64,000 nucleotides of DNA. Origin: Lagopus muta. Taxonomy: Eukaryota > Chordata > Aves > Galliformes > Phasianidae. This document shows, one piece after another, positions 1 through 13,200 of this stretch. Numbering within the stretch: position 1 is the stretch's first letter; every line of letters begins with the position of its first letter. A program made the translations under genes and the position numbers. Where the stretch lies: the NCBI RefSeq assembly GCF_023343835.1, contig NC_064444.1, positions 9,105,219 to 9,169,218 of the forward strand, given 5' to 3'. The notes below the pieces were generated by a model, which saw nothing but the letters and a program-made list of their open reading frames with translations, did not search any database and was not told the origin of the DNA.

Positions 1-2930
1 AGGTTTTAGTCATACCCTCTAGGATCTCCATAATACAATTCTGTAGGTACAGCAAATTCTTCAAATCGCCGTCAGCAGCAGAGCACACAGGCATGTTACA
101 GACTGCAGGCACGAGAGACCTAAGTCTGTAGAGAGAAATATGCTTTGAGTATCGACTGTATAAAAAAAGAGATATCCCAAACTTTGCATTTGAAAATATT
201 TCTCCAAAGTGTCTCTTTCAGTATAAATGCTGATGTGTGTTGGTATTAAATGAATCTATAGAGAAAGCTCTTTAGCCCAGTGCAATGGGAATTATTCCAT
301 TGTCAGTCTGGCTCTACTTCTGTCTGTGGCTTACTCTAGTTGACTTTATCTTAGTGTTCTTATCTCATTCATTGCTATTCATAACCCATACTTGTGTGAA
401 GATGGGCCTTTATTCGTATGAAATATTTGCCAATTTCCTTGTTCCTTTATGTAAAGGAACAATAAGTACTATTTGAACATATATACCTTTGATTTGTTTT
501 CATTCTCAGTTTAATTATGCAGTGTGTATTTTAGACATGTATGTCTGATTCTTGTCTTGTATTAATTTGTCTTTTCATGTTAACAAGTATGAGTACGAAG
601 CAAGCAAAAGCAGTACTGCTCTCCAGTTATAGGTGTGTTTGGGGCCATATGCGTGTTATAGTCATAGACCTTTAAAAGAAGGTGATAACCAGAAGATTCT
701 CTCTTTCTGGATACTTTAAAGAAATGTTTTCCAAAGATATAAAAGATGAAATTTTGGCATTCCTCAGCTGGATGAGAAAAGAGGAGTCTGCCATTAATTC
801 TACTCCTCCCTTTCCCATTTATTCTTCCAATTCCTGCAATGCTTAGTTGGGGAAAAAAATTGATTGCATAGTAGAGCTAGGTTGTGGTAAAAAGCAGAGA
901 ATATAAGTGCAGTTTCCAGTATCCTCTGCTAGCATGTGTGATTTCCATCCCCTAGAACTGAAATGTTGCCAGCCTCTTCCTTTAGTTACTTAACCAGTTG
1001 CTGTTTAGCTGTTTTATGTGACATATCTATCACATGGAGAAGTAATTACTAAGAATTCACAAAGCAAATGCAGCAATCTGGGATTGATACTCTGATGCAC
1101 TGCTGCACAGGTACTGTTTAAGGTTACTGTTTCTGACTGAAGTCTCTCTCACCTTTGTATGAAAGCAGCATAATTAATCAGACTGTAATGAATTCAGGTA
1201 CTGCCAGTTTGTCACCTCAAGAAAAAAGTTACCAGAGCAGACTGAAATCCAATTGAAAATGTGGTCATGATTAGTATTTAATATTTAAGGGACTGTTTTA
1301 ATATGTGTGGTGTGATGGTAGACACGTTTTGACAATGTTGGGAAATATGTAGCATGGCTTCAAACGTACTTCAAAAAGTAAGTGCGAGGTAATACCAAAT
1401 TCTCATGCAAATGAAAGTATTATTTTACACATTAGAAAGGTACAGAGTCTGCAGCTCTAAACGTTTCCTGATTTGTCTTTTTAGTTTTGCCTCTATTAGC
1501 ATCTTGTTTCTGTGTGAAAGTTGGATCAGGCATAATTTATCCGCCCAAAATCAAGAATCACTAAATGAAACAGTAGTTTAGCTTATCTTTTGTTACTCTT
1601 AGTGATCTCTTATAAGTGTATTTGAATAGAAGTAATGGTTTTGATGCTGTACACTTTCCAAGTTAAGGGAGGTTTGTATCACTACTTTTGGTGCTGTTTT
1701 CAAATGTAAATACTGTTGTTAGCCATCTAGCTAAACAAGTAAGAGAATTCAGTGGGTGCTATTGTGTTGTGGGGAAAAAAAAAATCAGGATTTAGGCATT
1801 TATTTGCTTAGGTGATTTTTTAAATGCTTTCTATTTAAATTATTGAGAGAGATGATATTTTAGCAGTGCTTGATTTCCAAGGCTTCAGAAAGACAGTTGC
1901 AGTGCTGTACTACAACTGTACTAGTGGTGATCTTTGTGTGAGTCCTCTCATGGATCTCACCACAGTGAAGTTCAGACTATAGAATGGTTCATACTTCAGA
2001 CAAAATCAACTGGATTATTTTAAATAATATAAATAGGTGGTATGGATTAAGCTGGCTGATATCGCCTGGAGTGAGTTGGAGAGCGCTCATATGAACTACT
2101 CTGCTGGCAGATCTTCAGGATAATAACTTCAGCAGGGGGCAGTGAGGAGCAGCTGGGGGGCATAAAGCCTTTGATCAGCACAGCTGGATTCAAATCTAAC
2201 ATCTGTCTATAGTCTTAGACTCAACACTTTTGTTAATACTTTGAGCTGTATTTGCATTTGTTAGATTATTTTGGTGACAGTACTTTTCTGTCTCTAGTGT
2301 TCCATTTCTTTCCATAATCCCCCCTCACAGCAAAATCACTATTGGCAATTCAGAAGAAATAGAACAATTATCTTCTTCATGTAACCCTTTAACAATTATT
2401 AACTTTCCTATACTTTTCTAGCAATGGCTATATGTGCAAGTCTCTGTAAGGAGCAGCTGGGAAATTAAAATACAGGAATTACAGAAAGAAGCTGTTCGGT
2501 TTTGCTGCAGTTGCCATCAAAGAATGCATATATGTCTTCTCTTTCTTTCTCAGATCTAATGAGAAGGAGCCCATGTGCCCATATACACAAGATATTTCAG
2601 GTTCCTACAGTCACGAAGCTCCTCTGTGCTTGTGAGGAAGTGAATGGCTGATGGGATGACAGGAGGCTTGAATTTACAGTCCAGTGCACGCTTGACCATA
2701 ACTGAGTTGATTACAAATATTCCTGTAATAACGCAACAATAATTTAAAGAACACAGGGTGGAGAAGCTAGTCTCAAAAAAGCAGTGTTGCAAAGTAATAG
2801 TCTCGATATCTCTCAAGCTTCCTGCATACACTTACTCCTGTCTTTTTCTTTCCTTCTATATTCTGTGTTTGCTTCAGAGAAACAAACCTTGTAAGCATTT
2901 GCTTATATTTGGCATGGAATAATAAAGCAG

Positions 2931-2962
2931 ACAAGTGTCACATGAATGATTGTGACACTTGT
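2931..2962. repeat. Perfect 12-bp inverted repeat, 8-nt loop
   Basis: The left arm ACAAGTGTCACA (2931-2942) and right arm TGTGACACTTGT (2951-2962) are exact reverse complements around an 8-base spacer. It would form a short hairpin or a two-fold protein site. It is too short for a microRNA precursor. Confidence 0.9.
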
Positions 2963-5900
2963 ACAAATGTCTGTGAGCTCAAACAGGACAGGCAAATTAT
3001 GTTTTGACCCATTAACTATAGCTGTCTTAGAAAAAAATGCCAATTTACTAAACCCTTTAATTCAAGCAAACACTTAGGACTTAAAAATTTGTCAGAATCA
3101 TGTCTTTAGTCTTCATATTAAAAGCATGCTGAGATGCATCCTTCCATCCTCAGTTTACTGAAAAAAATACAGCTTTGAGAGGACGAGGAGGAGGAAAATC
3201 AAATTGAGTGTTTTGATTCCTTTTAATACAGATATAGACCATCATTTTTCCATTCAATATTTTCCATTTCCTACTGCTTATCCATTACACTGGAAAGGGA
3301 ATGAAGATACCTTATCCTTTGGCACTGTCAGTTTTTGAAATTTCCTTTTAACTTCTTATAGTGTTATTTTAAGATTCTAGGGATGTGGTGAGAAGTTTTC
3401 CACAGCATAGTACACATAACTGCCTCTATGTTAAATGAGTGAGCGGAGTAACCTGGTTGTGGAACTTGGATGTGATGCTGCAAATAATTTATTTTCTTAT
3501 TTAATATTACTGTTGTTGATAATTAATTTGAAAGAGGTATTTTGTTAAAGAAACTGAACTGTATGAATTCCCCTATCTCAAACATTCAAAGTTATCATTG
3601 CTTCCTTTTTTAATATACATGTTTTTGTAGTTGCATTGCTGTGTTGAAGCCTGATGCCCTTTGAACTTTTCTTGCCAGATCCCAGTAGTCTTTATCTAGA
3701 AAGATCATTCAGTATCTGTGTGTTGCAGTAACTCAAAATGCCCTTCCTTTGCCTTTGTTTTCTGTCTTCTTCCTTACCTGTTAATTATCTTTGCTTTCTT
3801 ATCTTTCCTCAAATATGGAAAAAAAAAAATCAAGGATAATGTATTTTTTTCAGGTGAGACTACATTTCCATGAATTCAGACTTCATTTTTGAAACATTTT
3901 TTTGAAAATTGTATTAATGTTAATGAATTCTCTGTTACTTGGTTTTCAGTATGCAGTTGATAATATGATAATACAGTCTCAAGAATTTAGGCCAGAGAAT
4001 AAAAGTTTCAAGTATTCATGCACTGTTAGTTTCAGTATTTTAATGGGTCCTCGAAGTGTAGCCTTTTATTAATGAGAATAATTTGGAGCAAGATTAGCTA
4101 TCCTACTAAGTAGTAAACAGTCTTGAGAGTACATTTCTGTAGTCTGGTTTAGTATAAAAGAGGAAATTAGGTTGGATCTACCTAGGTATGAGACAAAAAA
4201 GCTCAGCTAAGTTAGAAGGCATAATAGGACTAAAAAAGTGAGGCACAGTTTTAGAATAAAATGAGAGTGAAGACTTGGCAGATTAGGTTTGCCTTAAGTC
4301 TATGATAGTTAAAATAACCCCATTTAAAATTTTGAATTTTGTAATTTACATATTCCTTTATTATTATTCAGATTAATACTAAAAGGGCAGAAGTCATCCA
4401 AGGAACTTACATTAATTTTCTTCCTCTTCATTACTCTGAAGATTTATTTCAAAATATTTTTCTAGTACCTTGAATTTTGTTGTTATTTTTTTGTTTTAAC
4501 AAGAAGTAACTTTTCATTCTGGCTGTCTATTAATGCTGCTGAGAAATAAAGATGCTTTTACAGAATGCTTTCAAGCACAAAAGGAGATGGTTTTCAAGAG
4601 ATTATTTTACATATTTACATATTTTACCTTAAGCATTTTGTAGTCACTGCCTACTGGTGAATGTATCAGATTTTTACGCACACTTTCAAAATGAACCAGT
4701 TTTGCTTCTAAGCCATCGCAAAGGGAGGAAATGAATTCTAACTTTTTTCACTTCATTTTCACATCCTCACATTTCCTTATTTCACATGGTTTAAAACAAA
4801 ATGCCTCCAGCATTATTTTTCCTTTCTCAAGAGCAAAGTGAATGTGACTTTTCTAAGGGGGTCACAGGATGCCTCTGAGGCCTGTGGGTGTTACTGGACT
4901 GCTGCCTGCTTTCAGCTTAACTGAAGGGCTTGTCATAGTTTTCATCTCCTAAGAAATTAGCCCTAGGTGCTGGCCAGAAGCAGGAGAAGGCAGCATTATG
5001 AGTCCCACGCTGGTTATTTCCCACTGACATCAAATCCTGAGGTTTTCAAATTAATCCCACACAAAGACAACCCTTCATTTTGGTGCCAGTTTGAAATTAG
5101 ACTGCAATAATGACCTTTTAAAGATGTCTAGTTGTTAAGATAACCCCCTGTTGAAACTTGAAGGTAGCTGTTGCACCCTGTGTTGATAAGACGGTACTGA
5201 CGCTTTAGCAGATTTCGTAAAGGTGACTGGAAGTCATGGCCAGTGACTTGACCTGTGCTGCTGAAAGGAATGAAACCGATAGCCAGCCAAGCCTGCCTCG
5301 CCTTGCATCTCACTGCATTCTGGTTCCAGAAACAAACAAAGGGTCTTTATAAACTTCCAGCAGGCAGATTAGTTGCAAACTAGTAATAGACTTTCACAAA
5401 AGGGGACTGACTTTACCATCAGAAAAAGTTAATGCTCAGCTCAGAGTGTGAATTAAAAGCATGCCTTCTAGTGCTTTTACACTGACTGGCAACTGGAAAA
5501 GCTTGAAAAATGGAGCACTAACAATAACTGTTAATATAAACAAGTAAAAGAATAATTCACTGTATTTTATCCTAAAGTATTCCATGTGAAGTGAAAACTG
5601 GCCAAATAGAAAAAGGGGATCGCAGCATACATCTGTGCAATTTGCAGGAGATTTTTGTCTATTGTAATGAGCAGAAATCTGGTTTTGTCCAAAATTAAAA
5701 TAACCCATCTAATTGTCCCTGCTTTTTCACCCTAGGGTTTTGCATCATAAACCCATATGAATTTACCCTGCGCAAAATTCTCTTTCATTACCAGTAATAA
5801 ATAGGTATGAAGCTGGAGATGATAACTCTTTGTAGTCAAAATAGGTGTATGTAAACAAAAATGAGTATCTATGAAAAAATATTTTGATAACTATTAAGTC

Positions 5901-6265
5901 TTAGCAATTGCTTTTGTGCATCTCAAGAAAAATATATTTCTGTAAATATCTGTCATTGTTACTTGTAATATTTACTATGCTTAATTTTTCTGTGTTTTTA
6001 AATTTTGTATTGCTTCAATACAGTTACAACTATACAGAATATAACTGATTGCTGAGGCAGATTTGATTATAAATGTAACTGTCTATAATATATAAAATTT
6101 CAGCTGTTTAACCAGCATCAACGACAGGTTTTCCTGTTAAAACTATAGTAAGTTCTGTAGACCAAGTACTTCTCAGCTATTTGAATACCCTACCTTTGAC
6201 TGTTTTCAGTTATTTTATTTCTATTCACCAAAAATAGAAAATATGCATTAAACATTTTATTATTT

Positions 6266-6284
6266 GATGGTGTAGTACACCATC
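6266..6284. repeat. Perfect 9-bp inverted repeat, 1-nt spacer
   Basis: The arms GATGGTGTA and TACACCATC flank a single G. The surrounding 100 bases are AT-rich and noncoding. No function is assigned. Confidence 0.9.
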
Positions 6285-9200
6285 TGCTGCCATAACACAC
6301 TCAACTATTACTTGTTTTGAGAAATGTGCTGTGAAATTGTAGTTTGCATCTATAGATTTTGAAAACATACAATATACAGACATCTAGCATTCCTTTCTTT
6401 TTAACCCTTAGCCCTGTTTGAGATTTCAGAAGCTTCTTTCCAGCATTTCAGAAATTAAAAGATTATCAAAAGGCAGACATTAGAAAAATGCTGTTGTTAC
6501 CTGTATTTCTCTTTTGGATATCAAAATAGTGGGGATTATTTGCCTTATCAGTTTAAGGGGGTTGTAGAAAATTGAATCTTTCGTTTTGTGATCATTTCTC
6601 TTCTTTAATATATTTCACCTAGTTTAGAAGTATGGATCAGAAACTCACAAGGAAAACTGATGCCCTTTCCTGCAGCTAAATTAACAGGAATCACGTGGAA
6701 AACAATCTGAGCCTTGTATGAAAAGGGGAGCCATTAAAATTAGCCCTAAGCTATGGACTGCACCCAATATCACTAGAACTGCACTCACTGCAGATGTGGA
6801 GGCTGGCTCTCAGGCAAACTGAGCTGTGTTGTGTAGCTACAATTAAAATCAACTCCTCTGCCAAAAAATAAAAGGGAGGAGGGTAGAAGGAGAACATCAA
6901 AGACAGATTGAAATGTGTAGTTAGTAATAAGAGTGGTCTCCTCTTGAACCAAGCCCTGCAGCGATTCATGGCCCCCTTGTTAATGAGAAATTTTGACCTC
7001 TGGTTTGTAAGTTAAACTTGTAATCCCAGCTAATGAAGTAAATCAATCCCAACTTCAGTCTGTTGTTCCCATTTTTCTTTGCACAGTGTGTCTGGGAGTT
7101 GGTATCCAGGTCTACAAATACGATTTGGGGGAAAAAAAATTATTCAACAGCTTTGTAACTTCTGCTTTGCAGATTCACTTAAATATGTCTGGAGCAGACA
7201 GATTATTTTAACTTGTCTGTGTGCTTGTAAAATGTCCTATTAGCATGGATGTTTTAGACACTTGAAAATAACAGGCCTTAGTTACCGTTTTAAAAAGAAA
7301 GATGGGTTTACAGCTATCCCCTAACGCTCATGTCATGAACAGATTTACACTTTGGATAAGTAGATCTGTTCAAAATTATTTAGGAACCATGTTTTAATTC
7401 TTGCTATGTATTTCTGGGGATACTGATGATAGTTCTGTGTCAGAAAAAAGGTTTCCCACTGCTTTGAGAGAAAACAGATTCGCTAGCAGTAAAAACAAAT
7501 GCAAAGCTAAGATGCTAATTTTCATGATGGTGGATCATCCTTTGAATTACATACTGCCATGTCTTGTAAGGCATAGAGTGACAAAAACCCTAGCCATTTA
7601 TCCAGCCCAAAAGCCCTGGTAAAGCATCTGAGCTGATGTCATGTCATACCACATTACTAAAGAATCTGTAAGAAATCAGCAGATGGTAAAAAAAAAAAAA
7701 AGAGGTGAAGCCTTCATGACAAAAATAAGGAGATGCCAGATTTCTAATGTGATCCCTTAAAATAAAACATCATCAGCCAGAGGAAGAAAAATGCTCGTAG
7801 CTGCTTCCCTTTCCTTTTGTAATTGGTATCTTTGTAGCCCCTTCTAAATGATAAAGTTTTCTTGTTCTAATCATTTTGTCTATGAAGAGAGTTTTTATGT
7901 TAGTTTATAGCTCATTTGTGCTACAAATGCTGCTTTACAGGAGCAGAAGCTTCCCAACAAAGTGTGTTTTTCTAACTCTAGGGGTACACAAGCTCCTCTC
8001 TAACTGCAGTGGATGTGCTGCATCTTGGCCCTTGCTTGCAGCAGTCGACACAGAATGGCCTCTAAAGGTTTTGGCTCTAATGCTGGATTTTCATAGCCAT
8101 GTTCCTGCAGTTTCACTGACAAAGCCACACTGCATATTATGATCTTTTGTAGATGTCATGCATTTGTATTTCTGTTGTGAAGAGCAAACAAACAACCAAG
8201 TGTTGCTGTGTTTTATGCAACTGTATTAGAGAAAAGAGAAATGGTTTTACACTGATGAAGTAGGGGGCTTTCAGGGTTTGTGCAACTCAGTCGTTTTTCT
8301 GTGGTGGCTACAGAGGTGTGTGGGTTTTTCTGTTTGTTTGGGGGTGACTAATCCAGTTCCCTTATTTCTGGAGTTGGAAGTCATATTACTTCTATGCCTT
8401 AAAAAAAAATGGTGGCTTCTAAAGGTGGCTTCTGATGTGATGTGAATATTTGCTGCCTAGATGGTTGTCCAGGGCTGTGGTTGCTGCCAGTTAGGGATGT
8501 GTTCCCACGAGGTGGGGATGCAAGGGTCCCAGCAAGTGACTTGGCACCAGCCTAACACCTGGCCCTCTTAGCTGAGGTATGCTGCAGTGTGCTGGGAAAG
8601 CTGAGATTCAACCATGCTTGCAGAAAAGGCTTCTTCTTAGTGAAGCCCATCTTTGAGCCAGGCCTTGCAGTGATGGCTCTCAAATAAGTATCTTGTAGCC
8701 TTTTTCAGAAAGTAAAGGAAACAGAGATGGTGGGACTGGAAAGAAAAGCTGCTTAATAGGAGTGTTTGCAAAGGGCCAGCAACTTGTGGGGCTGAGATGA
8801 AAGAGGCTGTCTCCCAAGGATAGAGTGCAAGAACTTTTCTGTAGAGGAACCTAATATTAATGCAATCCAAATACAGAGATTACATACCCTAATAAGTTTT
8901 AGCTTGTAATGTATGTTTTTTCCATGTATCAAATGTGGTGAAAGACTCTATTACTCAGAATTCCTCTGTATCTAGAAGGGCTCTATTTTCTTTATAAGTA
9001 ACACATTAAGGATTACGTGTAATTTTCAAAATACACATGAAGGGCTAAATTACTTTGTGTGCTATTTTTCTAGGTGATAATACTGCCCCATCAGCCCTAC
9101 CTATCTGTATTATTCTTTGAAGATGCTCATGACCCTCAGTGATCTGAAGCAGGATGTTTTATACAGCTACAAATTATTAGTACATTATAGGCAAGAGTTT

Positions 9201-10205
9201 ATATTAGCCTATTTTTTGTCTCACAAAATTTAAAAGAAGCTTTTTTAATTCTGACAACAAGTGGAAAAACACAGCAGTGAAGCTGTTCTCTAGTGATACA
9301 CCTTAGTATATGGGGGATCCTGTTGCGAAGAACTTCGAAAATAATCATGGTTTATTAGCTGCACAGTCTTTTCCCCTTTGTTTCTATTCATTTAATTTAA
9401 AGTGAAACAACTCAGCATGCAAAACTAAAATTAGCTGCAAAAAAAGGTGTAAGTGAATAAACAGGCAAATCCATTAGAGTCGATGGGTTATTGGATCCCT
9501 TGCCATTCCTCAGATGGCGGCCTATTAAAAGTGGTAATGTCTGCCTCCAGCGTGGCCTTAAGGCAAGAAAGAAGGCCAAGACAGGCATATTTCACATGCA
9601 TCAGACACAAGAATTAAATAGACCAATGTTCCCTAAAAGACTGAAGTACATCTCTTTCTGACGTTCATCTCGGGCAAAAATTCATTGATCTCAGTATGTC
9701 CCTTGGCAATTATAAAATATTAAATCCAAGTCACACTTTTCTAGTTGGCTTAATTTTTTCTCTATTCACAGCTTTCTATTTGATCAATTTTAACAAGTTA
9801 GGAATAGCATCTAATAATAAAATAAAAACTGCAGAGTTTAAAAGTTTGCTCATTTGACATTCTTATATTTTTGCATTTAGTCTTTAGACCTGCCTATCAT
9901 TTTATTGTATTTTAAGTAAATTTGCACACAACACAGATGAACAGAATATATATTTATACACATACACACAAAATAAAAGAGCACCCTTACCTGTATCCTT
10001 TGAATTAGCAGTTTCTTTATAAAGGCAGATACTCATGTATGGTCATAATATTGCAGTGAAATCTGTATTTTAAAGCTAAATCTGTGTGTTAATCATCACA
10101 GTGTAACTAGTGTCAGCAATTATTTCTGCTTCTTGTTTCTCTTGTTATGTCAGGCTGGAATACATAATGTTGCATTCTTAATTCTGAACTGCTACTTACC
10201 CAAGC

Positions 10206-10238
10206 TTTTTTTTTTTTTTGCTTTTTTTTTTTCCCCCC
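10206..10238. repeat. T-rich low-complexity tract
   Basis: Two long T runs separated by GC are followed by a C run. This is simple sequence with no gene attached. Confidence 0.9.
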
Positions 10239-13200
10239 TATTTGAACCAAAATTTGGTTTTGTTTCTTTTGTGTAGATACCAGTCTGAGAGCAAAATGGG
10301 AAACACCCTGCCATAACTTGGATCTATTTTAGCATAGATTTGGAGATTGTAATATACAGTGCAGCAGAAGGGATATCATTGCTGGTGGTCTTTGCTGATG
10401 AGAGGCCGTAATTTGAGGAAAAATATTTCCATCACTGCAGTCTACCTGTTGTGTTTGCTTGTTCTGCTCCTGTTTGGCACTCTTACAACCTTCCATTCCT
10501 TAAATAAGCTCATTCAGTGGCCAACAGCTATAAGCAATCTTGGCTGAAAAGATGTCAAGAAGAATGCTCAGAATCTTGGTTGCCTTTCAAAAAATGACAA
10601 TTTTGATTATTTACTATCAGCGAAATTATCCCATGGAAAAGGGGGGAAGGCTAACCTGGAGGTCTTAAATTTTCAGAAAAGTTAAGCCTAGGATTCTGCT
10701 TTGCATTTTGGAAACAAGATCCTGTTCTCATGTCGCTACGTGTTCATAAACTGCTTACGTTTATTTTAGTAAGAAAAGTTATTCTAAGTGTTAATTAGAA
10801 AAAAAACAAAAGAGTATAGCTCTGTTAACGCCAATGGAGCAATCACCATGTCCTGTGTGTGCTTGGTTAAACGTACAGTTTTTAATATGGGCCAATGAGA
10901 TGTATATTTTTGTGTTTTCTCAATGGAATTTTAAATCTGGAAAACATGTACATTAACATTCAACAAAATGTAAGTGAAATTAAGCTTCCTATATGTGGTC
11001 ATAGTCCTCAGCATGGGTTTGAATTCACTTACTATGAGCTAGGGCTTCCTGGGTGGCTGCAGGAACTGGACTGTCTCTCCCGTGGTGCAATGGCTGCACT
11101 CAGACCCCCTTTTGTACAATGGGGATATTAGTACAGCTTATCTTCCATCCGTTTCTTTTTTCTCTTTTTTTTTCCTTTTGTTAAATTGCTAATTGTGCCT
11201 GTTCCTTGCTGTGTTTTTGTGCAGTAGATATTGCAAAAGAGCCTATTTTCAGATGAGACTTAAAGGTGGATATAGTTACTAATTGACTGGTACCCATCTA
11301 TCCCGCCTGTGACCAACAAAGAGGTGTGGATACAAAGCAGTATTCAAGTGGATGGGAAAACTGGACTAGTGACTCAGAATCTCATTAGCTGTAGAGGGTT
11401 TTTCTTCCCCTTTTTCATACAAATGGTGATCAAGGCATTTAAAAGTTACTTCAAGAGCACTGTTACTCAGAAGCATACCGAGTTCTGAAAAAATGCAGAT
11501 ATAGTTTTTCCTTTTAAAAATATGTATTTTTTTATGCTTCTGGAAGAGCCAGAGTCTACAATAGGTCTACAATATAGCCCAGATTAAAAGGTATCTATCT
11601 CTCTGTCTCTGTATGTATGCATATATATGATGTTTTCTAACTGTGTATCTGCTTTGCTCTCAGTCATTTGATACAGCATTGCACACTGTCTCAAACATAG
11701 CTAGGACTAATCTTGATGAAATTAGAACAGTTGTACTCTGTGTTTGCTGGGGGTAAATTGATGGGGGTAAACTGGATCTTTCCAAGACTCAGAATGCTAC
11801 TTGTTAATATATTCTCTGCAGTGCTGATTTTGTTGAACAGCCAGCACACCCTTATGACCAGACAGGATTTAATTTCAATTTCTTGCCTAATGGACCAACA
11901 CAACATATATTATTTATTGAAAACTTGATTCTAATTGAAGTTGTATCTCGTTAAGCATTAGTATGTTGGGTTCAAATGGTACTTCTGTTCAAAACTTCCT
12001 TCACTGAGTCTCCACTGCTGTTGTCCATATCTCCTGCCACTATCTGCCCTGAATACAACTCTTCCCTGTTTTTCTTCGAGAATTTATAAATTGCATAACT
12101 AGGTTTGTTTTTGAAATCCACTTAAAATTCTGTATTTCAACAAAATGAGACGAAATAAGATCATTTTTGGCTAAACCTATTTTGAATGTTTTCACAGCTT
12201 CACAACATCATAGGAAAGAAAACTGTCCTTCTCCAGTTAGCTGTTTTATTTTATTCTACACAAAGAAATACAACCATTCTTAATTTAAAAATAGCAATAA
12301 TAATAATTTTAAAATGCAGATTAGTAATAATAGATCAGTTTTCTGGATTTTACATGTTTTTTCCTAGTTCTGCATCGTGATATTCTAAATGTTATACTGT
12401 AATGTTACATACAGAGGTGAAACTAATAGCTGTAAAACATGACAACATCCTGCTGTAAGGGATGTGCTGCATTGTTTATTAAAGTGATCCTGTTTAAAGA
12501 ACGTTTTACTGAACTTAATTTTTCTTGAGCTGCATATTAATTTTAAAGGTCAGTCTGGTTAGTTACCATAGTAGTGACCTAAAAATAACCTTTCTAGTGT
12601 ACCTGTATATTTCTGATCTGTAGTGTTCGCATTCAGAAATGTTCTTTCCCTTAGAGTTTCAGCAGCTAAATAAGTTGCAACCCCTTCAGCTATACTCATA
12701 AAAATTTGCTTCCAGACAACATGGTCTGTTTATTGTGTAATAATCGAAATGGCACTAAATTGCAATGATTGCTGAACACTTAGGAATTGCATTAACCACT
12801 TAACTGCTAAACTATTTTCCATTTTCTACCTCACTGTGAAGTATTATATTGATTTTCCTCTTAGTTAGAGCTGCTTACTCAACCTCTGAGATGAACAGAA
12901 TATTTTAGTAGCCTCGTACACTGTCGTATTTTGAGTCAATCAGCAGTGACCTTGGATAAGAATTTTCTAGAGGTTTTTAGAAAAGCTATCAAGCTAAATA
13001 GCTTGTAGTGCTTTTCCTTGAATCTGCAGAAAATTGAGGGAAACACAAAACGTCTCTTCATAAACGAGTTAAAAATTATAAGGAGGAGTAAATCTTTTTT
13101 TTCCCTCTGAAGTGGGCTGTTTCCTATTGCCTTTACTACACTGCTGCTAAGACAAATTAGTTAATGGCTATAAGGCCTTACACGGGGACTTAATCATAGC

